Source: JBHIKY01 sp042139015 (lineage in GTDB: Bacteria > Bacillota > Bacilli > Bacillales > Marinococcaceae). From it: a stretch of DNA of 64,000 nucleotides. The stretch spans positions 62,001 to 126,000 of the forward strand of contig NZ_JBHIKY010000004.1 in NCBI RefSeq assembly GCF_042139015.1, written 5' to 3'. The number at the start of each line of letters is the position of its first letter. The first letter of the stretch is position 1. This document shows positions 57,660-64,000 of this stretch, in pieces. The notes beneath the pieces were generated by a model. That model did not search any database and had not been told where the DNA came from. It was given only the letters and a program-made list of their open reading frames with translations. The translations under genes were made by a program, and so were the position numbers.

Positions 57660-59120
57660 TTACAGTTCCGGCTTCGCTTTATGATAGTCAGTGGCTTGTT
57701 CAAACGCATGGGCTGCACGGTAAATGGTGCCTTCTTCAAATGGTCTGGAAATGATCTGCAGACCAACCGGCAGACCTTCTGATAATCCGCACGGCACAGA
57801 GATCGCAGGCACACCGGCAAGGTTGACTGGTATCGTCAGGATGTCGTTAGCATACATAGTGAGAGGATCGTCCATCTGCTCGCCGACTTTAAATGCTGTT
57901 GTCGGAGCTGTCGGGCCTATAATTACATCGTAGCTTTTTAAGATTTCATCAAAGTCCCGCTTAATGAGGGTCCGTACTTTTTGAGCCTTCTTATAGTACG
58001 CATCGTAATACCCGGAGCTGAGTGCGAATGTTCCGAGCATAATTCTGCGTTTTACTTCGTCCCCGAAGCCCCTGCTTCTAGTATCCTTGTACATTTCAAT
58101 CAGGTTGGCTGCATTTTCTGAGCGAACCCCGTAACGGACACCGTCAAAGCGGGCGAGGTTGGCCGAAGCCTCGGAAGATGCAAGCAGGTAATAAGCAGCC
58201 AGTGCATATTTAGAGTGCGGAAGCGATACCTCTTCCCAGGTGGCACCCTGCTGTTTGAGTACGTCAAGAGCATCAAGCACGCGCTGCTTTACATTTTCAT
58301 CGACACCCTCTGCCAAGTATTCCTTAGGCACAGCAATGCGCATTCCTTTCACATCACCAGTGAGTGAAGCTGAGTAATCCGGCACATCGACATTCGCAGA
58401 TGTAGAATCTTTTTCACAATGACCTGCTATCTGCTGCAGCACGCGGGCATTATCCTCGACGGTTCGGGTCAGTGGCCCGATTTGGTCAAGAGAGGAAGCA
58501 AAAGCAACGAGTCCGAAACGGGATACCCTTCCATAGGTAGGTTTCAAGCCGACTACGCCGCAATAGGAAGCCGGCTGTCGAATGGAGCCGCCTGTGTCAG
58601 AGCCAAGGGAAAACACCACTTCTCCGGCTGCAACTGCTGCTGCGGAGCCTCCACTGGAACCTCCTGGTACGTGCTCCGTATTCCAGGGGTTACGGGTTGT
58701 CTGCAGGCCGGAATTCTCCGTTGAAGAGCCCATCGCAAATTCGTCCATATTAAGCTTTCCTATGGTTACAGATTCAGCACGCTCGAGTCCGTTTACTACG
58801 GTTGCCTGATGCACCGGCGAAAAATTCTCGAGCAGCTTACTCGCACAGGTTGTGCGCAGATTATTTGTTACGATATTATCTTTAATACCTGCCGGAAGGC
58901 CAAAAAGAAGCCCGGGAGCCTCACTGCTGTTAATCGCGTCATCCAGCTTATTTGCATGCTCTTTCGCTTGTTCTTCATTCAGTGTTAAAAATGCTCCTAC
59001 TTTGCTGTCGACTTCATGTATTCTCTTAAAAGATGCGTCGACTAATTCGGATACCTTTACTTCTTTAGACTGAAGCTTTTTATGTATCGATGAAAAGCTT
59101 TCTTCAAGAATCGATGTCAT
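57660..59120 (-). CDS. gatA: Amidotransferase subunit A
   Basis: The product is 486 aa from an ATG at 59120 with AGGAGG 6 bases upstream; another ATG directly before it is too close. The amidase signature is complete: GLPAGIKDNIVTNNLRTTCA (catalytic Lys), PGGSSGGSAAAVAAGEVVFS and SLGSDTGGSIRQPASYCGVV (cis-Ser and nucleophile Ser). It releases ammonia from glutamine for transfer to the activated tRNA ester on GatB. It lies between gatC and gatB in one operon. Confidence 0.97.
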   Translation of the reverse strand: MTSILEESFSSIHKKLQSKEVKVSELVDASFKRIHEVDSKVGAFLTLNEEQAKEHANKLDDAINSSEAPGLLFGLPAGIKDNIVTNNLRTTCASKLLENFSPVHQATVVNGLERAESVTIGKLNMDEFAMGSSTENSGLQTTRNPWNTEHVPGGSSGGSAAAVAAGEVVFSLGSDTGGSIRQPASYCGVVGLKPTYGRVSRFGLVAFASSLDQIGPLTRTVEDNARVLQQIAGHCEKDSTSANVDVPDYSASLTGDVKGMRIAVPKEYLAEGVDENVKQRVLDALDVLKQQGATWEEVSLPHSKYALAAYYLLASSEASANLARFDGVRYGVRSENAANLIEMYKDTRSRGFGDEVKRRIMLGTFALSSGYYDAYYKKAQKVRTLIKRDFDEILKSYDVIIGPTAPTTAFKVGEQMDDPLTMYANDILTIPVNLAGVPAISVPCGLSEGLPVGLQIISRPFEEGTIYRAAHAFEQATDYHKAKPEL

Positions 59121-59131
59121 CATTTTCCTCC

Positions 59132-59422
59132 TTACTCCAAAACGGATGGAACTTTTATTTGGCCGTCCTGCTCGTCAGGTGCATTTTTTAAAGCATCCTT
59201 GCGTTTAATAGACGGCTTTCTTACATCTTCACGCATAACGTTATGAACATCCAGAACGTGCGTGGTAGGTTCCACATTTTCTGTATCGAGTTCATTCAGC
59301 TGTTCAGCAAAACTGATAATAGCATCCAGCTGCTCTGTATACGTACTGATTTCTTTTTCTGTAAAGGAAAGTCGGGCAAGATGAGCTACGTGCTTCACTT
59401 GATCTTCTGTAATACGTGCCAC
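59132..59422 (-). CDS. gatC: Amidotransferase subunit C
   Basis: The product is 96 aa, the family length. It reads ITEDQVKHVAHLARLSFTEK, ISFAEQLNELDTENVEPTTH and VLDVHNVMREDVRKPSIKRK, the GatC pattern. It is a small structural subunit that holds GatA to GatB. It is the first gene of the gatCAB operon, 11 bp before gatA. Confidence 0.96.
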   Translation of the reverse strand: MARITEDQVKHVAHLARLSFTEKEISTYTEQLDAIISFAEQLNELDTENVEPTTHVLDVHNVMREDVRKPSIKRKDALKNAPDEQDGQIKVPSVLE

Positions 59423-59520
59423 AATGGGTCACCTCCGAAATAATCGTTCTCGCACAATATCTTGATAATACCAAATTCGCATAGCCGGGGCAACGTATGG
59501 CCGCCCCAGTTGCGACTGAG

Positions 59521-60720
59521 TTAATAAACATGAACAAACGGATCTTCGTTCGCTTCTTTTACTATCAATGCTTCCTGGCCATTTGTGGATTTAATTTTCA
59601 CTTCAATTTCCAGTTCCGAAGGAAAGCGCTGCTCTAAACGGTCGGTGATATGCTGCGTTAGTGCAATCACTTCTGTTTCACTATAATACCGAATTGGAAC
59701 GTCAATTTTCAACGAGCGCAGTTCATCGTTTTGATAATAGCCTCTCCCTACTACTCCAATGTAATTTTCAAAAAATTGATTTACATCCTCACGAAATTGG
59801 TTAAAGGCTTCATTGTCTGCGCGCTGGTCTTCATTTGCAGCATCGGAAGGAAATAAATAATGAGATTCGTTTAATGTTTCCCAATTGCCAACATCTTCTC
59901 CAGGGTCCGCATGACCGGTTGCAATAAATTCACCAGGTACCGGTGAATCTCTTGGTGCTTCCCGAAATAGAGCAAACGTTAATGGAACCTGGCTGAGCTC
60001 TCCGTCCTCGCGCTCTTCATCCCTCAGCCTCTGAAGTATTTCCTGCGCCAGTGCCTTCCCTTCCTCGAGGCTGGTCTCCTCATCAATCTGCTGCTCCAGC
60101 CACGGCCCATATGCCCCGTCTTCTTCCTGTTCACGGAAATAATAAATACTGTTCATCGATAGTCCAATAACAATTCCGCCTAACTGCAGGTTTCCATTAT
60201 CATTCTCGACAACATAGTTATGCTCTAAAATCGTCGAAAGCGGCCGCGGAGCGGACCTTTCCCGTTCTTCAAAGGAGTCTCCCTCTCCTAGAGGAGGGTT
60301 AAGTCCGTTTGGATTGCCGCCTTCTCCTTCTTCATTCGGATCTGCTTCCCTTCTCAGCCAGTTATCTATTTCTTCTCTTGTGATAAACTGGCCTTCCCGG
60401 AAGAAATAGTCCTCTGTCGGAAAATCATCTGAGGCAATTTCCTGGAGCCCAATTTCCATGCGTTCCAGGTCAAGCCGGTTATACACAATATCCGGGCTGT
60501 AGCCGCGGGTGCTGCCATGTATGTATTCGTCATCTTCCAGTATGCTTCTGTAATTATTTTTAAGGCTCGGAACTTCAGGACTGACCTCGACGTCCGTTTC
60601 GTCCTCGTTTGCTTCATCTTGTTCGATATCGACACCTTCATCATCCGGCTGCATACCGGGCAGGCAGCCGCCTAAAAGAATCAGCACGGACATGGATGCG
60701 AACCATGCCTTTTTTATCAT
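59521..60720 (-). CDS. CamS family lipoprotein
   Basis: The product is 399 aa from an ATG at 60720 with GGAG 9 bases upstream. The signal peptide MIKKAWFASMSVLILLGGCL has a lipobox (LGGC). After an acidic linker comes KNNYRSILEDDEYIHGSTRG, YNRLDLERMEIGLQEIASDD and FPTEDYFFREGQFITREEID, typical of CamS/YerH. In enterococci and staphylococci the CamS leader yields a sex pheromone, and the position between ligA and gatC is conserved. It probably has a surface role in Bacillaceae; the cAM373-like activity is not to be assumed. Confidence 0.92.
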   Translation of the reverse strand: MIKKAWFASMSVLILLGGCLPGMQPDDEGVDIEQDEANEDETDVEVSPEVPSLKNNYRSILEDDEYIHGSTRGYSPDIVYNRLDLERMEIGLQEIASDDFPTEDYFFREGQFITREEIDNWLRREADPNEEGEGGNPNGLNPPLGEGDSFEERERSAPRPLSTILEHNYVVENDNGNLQLGGIVIGLSMNSIYYFREQEEDGAYGPWLEQQIDEETSLEEGKALAQEILQRLRDEEREDGELSQVPLTFALFREAPRDSPVPGEFIATGHADPGEDVGNWETLNESHYLFPSDAANEDQRADNEAFNQFREDVNQFFENYIGVVGRGYYQNDELRSLKIDVPIRYYSETEVIALTQHITDRLEQRFPSELEIEVKIKSTNGQEALIVKEANEDPFVHVY

Positions 60721-60942
60721 CTTCCCCAACTCCTTCTACTCCCTGGACCACTGTGCCAGTGCTGAAAAGCTGTTTCGATTATTTATCCCTGCTTACTTTT
60801 TCCAAATACACGTGTTATTTTTCATGTTAGAGATTCTTTTTGTAATTCTCAAGAGGGCAAAGTTAGTAATCTCAGCCATCCGCTCTTTGACGACAGATAA
60901 TTGGACCGGAGCCGGGCAGCGGTTCCAGTCCGGTTAGTTGTA

Positions 60943-62952
60943 TTAGGTTAATGAGGAGGCTGCTTCTGTTAAATTTCCTTCATTCCATACCTCGATCCCC
61001 AGTTCCCTTGCCTTATCAAGCTTTGAACCTGCCTCTTCACCAGCCACGACGACGTCTGTCTTTTTACTGACACTGCCGGTCACTTTACCGCCGAGCATTT
61101 CAACCATCTCTTTTGCTTCTTTTCTAGAAAGCGTTTCAAGCCTGCCGGTGAGTACGACTGTCTTTCCTGAAAGCAGAGAATCCTCAGCAGCTTCCTTTCG
61201 TTTAGGACCTTTATATTCCATGTTCAGGCCGAGTTCCTTTAATTCATCCAGAAGCTTATTTACTTCAGGCTGATCGAAATAATTCACTATAGAATCTGCC
61301 ATCTTTTCCCCTATTTCATTGATTGCGATGAGATCTTCTATGCCTGCAGATCGAATTTTTTCCATCGTCTCAAAGTATTCTGCAAGTGTGCGGGCTGCTT
61401 TCGAACCGACAAACCGGATACCGAGGCCGAACAATAATCGTTCGAGAGAATTCTGCTTTGAAGCTTCGATTGCGTCCAGAAGATTTTGAACTGATTTTTC
61501 TCCCATGCGCTCAAGCTCGATCAGTTCTTCTCTTTCCAGCTTATAAAGATCAGTCATGTTCGAAATCAAATCATGGCTGAAAAGCTGCAATATAACTTTT
61601 TCCCCTAAACCATCGATATTCATAGCATTTCGGGAGACAAAATGTATCAAAGCTTCCTGCAGTTGAGCAGGACAATGCGGATTTATGCAGCGAAGCGCAA
61701 CTTCGTCCTCCAGCCGGACCAAGCGGCTTTCACATGAAGGGCATGTTTCCGGCATCTGAAAGTCCTTTTCCTCCCCAGTACGAAGTTCATCGAGGACCCG
61801 GACCACTTTCGGAATAATATCTCCGGCTTTTTTAACGACGACCTGATCACCGATCTTCAAATCCTTTTCACGAATGAGATCTTCATTATGAAGAGTAGCG
61901 CGTTTTACAGTAGTTCCTGCAAGCTGTACTTCTTTTAATTGCGCATTCGGGGTAACAACACCGGTTCGGCCGACAGATAGAGTGATCCCTTCAAGCGTAG
62001 TCACCTTTTCTTCCGCCGGAAATTTGTAGGCAATCGCCCAGCGCGGGCTTTTCGAAGTAAAACCAAGGTCCTCTTGATGGTCAATGTCATCTACTTTCAC
62101 CACAATGCCGTCGATTTCATAGCTCAGATCATTACGGCGGTCCAGCCAGCTGTTTACATAATCGATGACTTCATCCATGGAAGTACAAAGCCTGTTTTCA
62201 GGATTTGTTTTAAAGCCGAGCTCTTTCATGTATTCCAGGGATTTACTGTGAGAAGGCAGCCCCAATCCTTTATCATCGGCGATGGCATATAGAAAAATGT
62301 CAAGGTTCCGGCTTGCAGCAATTTTGGGATCAAGCTGGCGCAATGATCCGGCTGCGGCGTTGCGAGGATTGGCAAACAGCATTTCCCCGTTCTTCTCTTT
62401 CTCTTCATTTAGATTTTCGAAGGAACGCTCCGGCATAAATACTTCGCCACGCACTTCGATATCTGCCTTTTTATTTAAGCGGAGTGGAATTGATCCGACA
62501 GTTTTTAAATTATTCGTAATATCCTCGCCGGTGGTTCCGTCCCCCCGTGTGGCACCGCGCACGAAGGAACCTTTCTCGTAGAGCAGAGACACGGCCAGGC
62601 CATCAATTTTAAGCTCACACATGTACTCCACCGGCTCTCCGGTTCCCTGCTGGACTCTCCGGTCAAAGTCATGAAGATCCTGTTCATTAAATGCGTTGCC
62701 GAGACTCATCATTGGAATTTCATGCTGGACCTTTACAAAAGCATCCAATGGAGCCCCGCCGATACGGATACTTGGAGAATCGGCAGTCTGAAGGTCTGGA
62801 AATTCTTCCTCCAGTTTGATCAGCTCCTGCATTTTTTCATCATATTCCGCGTCCGGCACGAGTGGTTTGTCCAGCACGTAGTAATGATACCCGTATTTTT
62901 CAAGAAGGTTGCGCAATTCCTCCAGTTTTATATGAGCTTGATCCCGCTCCAT
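60943..62952 (-). CDS. ligA: NAD-dependent DNA ligase
   Basis: The product is 669 aa from an ATG at 62952. An Ia domain (YGYHYYVLDKPLVPDAEYDE) precedes the nucleotidyltransferase with the AMP-accepting Lys in MCELKIDGLAV (near residue 115). The OB fold, the zinc finger CPSCESRLVRLEDEVALRCI with its partner NPHCPAQ, an HhH domain and a C-terminal BRCT domain (LLSGKTVVLTGRLETLSRKE) follow. It seals nicks in replication and repair. It lies directly after pcrA, as in other Bacillus relatives. Confidence 0.97.
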   Translation of the reverse strand: MERDQAHIKLEELRNLLEKYGYHYYVLDKPLVPDAEYDEKMQELIKLEEEFPDLQTADSPSIRIGGAPLDAFVKVQHEIPMMSLGNAFNEQDLHDFDRRVQQGTGEPVEYMCELKIDGLAVSLLYEKGSFVRGATRGDGTTGEDITNNLKTVGSIPLRLNKKADIEVRGEVFMPERSFENLNEEKEKNGEMLFANPRNAAAGSLRQLDPKIAASRNLDIFLYAIADDKGLGLPSHSKSLEYMKELGFKTNPENRLCTSMDEVIDYVNSWLDRRNDLSYEIDGIVVKVDDIDHQEDLGFTSKSPRWAIAYKFPAEEKVTTLEGITLSVGRTGVVTPNAQLKEVQLAGTTVKRATLHNEDLIREKDLKIGDQVVVKKAGDIIPKVVRVLDELRTGEEKDFQMPETCPSCESRLVRLEDEVALRCINPHCPAQLQEALIHFVSRNAMNIDGLGEKVILQLFSHDLISNMTDLYKLEREELIELERMGEKSVQNLLDAIEASKQNSLERLLFGLGIRFVGSKAARTLAEYFETMEKIRSAGIEDLIAINEIGEKMADSIVNYFDQPEVNKLLDELKELGLNMEYKGPKRKEAAEDSLLSGKTVVLTGRLETLSRKEAKEMVEMLGGKVTGSVSKKTDVVVAGEEAGSKLDKARELGIEVWNEGNLTEAASSLT

Positions 62953-62970
62953 CAACGTTCTTCCTTTCCA

Positions 62971-64000
62971 TTACACCTTAGTAATCGGGGCAAATTTGGC
63001 GAACAGCCGCTTGATTCCCTCTGTCGGGAATGCTACATCCAGTTCAAGGTTTTCTCCTTCGCCTTTCGTGCTCACAACCGTTCCTGTTCCCCATTTCTTA
63101 TGCTCGGCTTTATCACCAACGCTCCAATCGAAATTACTGCCGCCGGTGTTTGCTGCTATACTTCTGCCCTGCGATGGGGCAGTGGCAGCCTGCCGCTTTC
63201 TTTCATACGGAGATATCTTCCCTGTCGTCCTGCTCCCTGAGTCCATCCAGTTAGGCTGCTGAGTTTCTTCCTTTCCTTCCAGAAGCTCCTGAGGCAGCTC
63301 TTCAATAAATCTGGAAACAGGGTTGGCCTGAGTTCTGCCATAAAGCTGTCTCATGCGTGCATGTGTTAAATGAAGTTCTTTTTCTGAGCGGGTAATACCG
63401 ACATAGGCAAGCCGGCGTTCCTCTTCCATTTCCTCTGCTTCAAACAGCGAGCGGCTGTGCGGAAAAATACCTTCTTCCATTCCGACAAGAAAAACAATTG
63501 GGAATTCAAGACCTTTTGCAGAGTGGAGAGTCATCATAATTACAGCGCTGTCCTCGTCTTCTTCATCGGATTGATTAATATCAGCGACCAGCGCCAAATC
63601 AGTTAAAAAAGCGATCAAGGATTTATCATCGTTTTTCTTCTCGAAATCTTTTGTAACGGACAAAAATTCATCGATGTTTTCAAGCCGGCTCTGAGACTCT
63701 AGAGACTTGTCCGCTTTCAGTGCATCCCGGTAGCCGGTTTTTTCAAGAAGCTCCTCCACCAGCTCTGTGACCGATAAGTAGTCCTGCATTTGAATCCAGT
63801 GCCCGAGCTGAGCTGTAAAATCTTGAAGCTTAGCCGCTGTTCTCCCATTCAGGCCGATTTGATCGGCCTCCTGCAGTGCAGCAAACATGGAAATATTCTG
63901 GCTGGTTGCAAAAGCTGCAATCTTATCAACCGTTGTCGCTCCGATTCCCCGTTTGGGAACATTTATGATCCGTCCGAGGCTGATATCATCATCTGGATTT
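62971..64000 (-). CDS. pcrA: UvrD/PcrA DNA helicase, C-terminal part (cut by window edge)
   Basis: The frame is open to the window end, so only the last 343 residues are seen. It includes INVPKRGIGATTVDKIAAFA, VIMMTLHSAKGLEFPIVFLV followed by GMEEGIFPHSRSLFEAEEME (motif V region), EEERRLAYVGITRSEKELHL (motif VI) and the PcrA C-terminal FDWSVGDKAEHKKWGTGTVV. PcrA is the essential SF1 3'-5' helicase for repair and plasmid rolling-circle replication. ligA follows 18 bp after its stop in one operon. Confidence 0.96.
   Translation of the reverse strand, partial: NPDDDISLGRIINVPKRGIGATTVDKIAAFATSQNISMFAALQEADQIGLNGRTAAKLQDFTAQLGHWIQMQDYLSVTELVEELLEKTGYRDALKADKSLESQSRLENIDEFLSVTKDFEKKNDDKSLIAFLTDLALVADINQSDEEDEDSAVIMMTLHSAKGLEFPIVFLVGMEEGIFPHSRSLFEAEEMEEERRLAYVGITRSEKELHLTHARMRQLYGRTQANPVSRFIEELPQELLEGKEETQQPNWMDSGSRTTGKISPYERKRQAATAPSQGRSIAANTGGSNFDWSVGDKAEHKKWGTGTVVSTKGEGENLELDVAFPTEGIKRLFAKFAPITKV

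Noticed and set aside
59521..60720. CamS lipoprotein leader as an active plasmid sex pheromone
   Set aside because: Family members are widespread and the pheromone effect is known only for certain enterococci and staphylococci. The sequence alone does not support it here.
1..64000. rRNA, tRNA, tmRNA genes or complete prophage
   Set aside because: No cloverleaf, conserved rRNA segment, integrase with attachment sites or phage structural genes were noticed on reading. A tRNAscan-SE and Rfam run would settle this.

Overview
The window looks like chromosome of a spore-forming member of the Bacillaceae (Firmicutes), plausibly a salt- or alkali-tolerant one. Reasons: the gene order pcrA, ligA, camS-type lipoprotein, gatCAB, dgkB, rlmD of Bacillus relatives; a Spo0E-type phosphatase; YkuK, DUF4317, YtrA-type and NERD proteins; strong AGGAGG ribosome-binding sites; and acidic secreted proteins. 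No rRNA, tRNA or CRISPR array was seen. The taxon assignment is inference.

Layout. 0-6.4 kb: a flavodoxin under a near-perfect Fur box, a HEAT-repeat protein, a decayed surface-polysaccharide pair (murJ-like flippase and NKWYS-type sulfotransferase-like protein, both broken), a pirin, a frameshifted FUSC-type exporter and a two-domain AhpD-like protein. 6.5-13.6 kb: a hairpin-rich MITE, a small very basic repeat protein, an NlpC/P60 hydrolase, DUF4317, a membrane protein, gapN with a candidate cre site, a GNAT remnant and a VOC protein. 13.8-19.3 kb: rlmD, a MecA-like lipoprotein PBP, a NERD protein and a GNAT. 19.4-23.1 kb is a decayed mobile region: a nucleoside phosphorylase gene broken by an amber codon, a 17-bp duplication and an IS1182-type fragment, followed by about 1.3 kb without an intact gene and a serine recombinase that lacks its catalytic N-terminus. 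23.2-33.2 kb: nucleotidyltransferase, SLH-anchored 5'-nucleotidase, GDPD, an SDR pseudogene, a YtrA-type GntR/ABC operon, a YdcZ/LysR pair and YkuK. 33.2-39.7 kb: a run of DinB, VOC, GNAT, APH and AlkX/YcaQ genes (small-molecule and DNA-damage defence) plus a Spo0E-like gene. 39.7-47 kb: a catabolic operon (YjiH transporter, 2-hydroxyacid dehydrogenase, agmatinase-family ureohydrolase, gabT, gabD) beside a LysR regulator, best explained as conversion of 4-guanidinobutyrate or agmatine to succinate. 47-53 kb: GNAT, HxlR regulator, epimerase/aldo-keto reductase pair, aldehyde dehydrogenase with DUF779, and small or secreted proteins. 53.4-56 kb: dgkB and a PlcR/PapR-like regulator-peptide pair. 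56-64 kb: the gatB, gatA, gatC, camS, ligA, pcrA housekeeping block.

Two things stand out. First, six intergenic arrays between 17.4 and 32.7 kb (36 units in all) share a degenerate unit built on TCATCAGCG plus an A/T-rich tail. Their period is exactly 21 bp, with no indel in any array despite strong sequence divergence. They are not CRISPR and probably not coding. Second, a 34-codon ORF with a Sec-like leader ending in LPHIH lies divergent from a TPR-type HTH regulator. It has its own RBS, an upstream inverted repeat and a terminator, so it resembles an unrecognised peptide quorum-sensing pair.

All family names come from reading the translations by eye. No database search was run.
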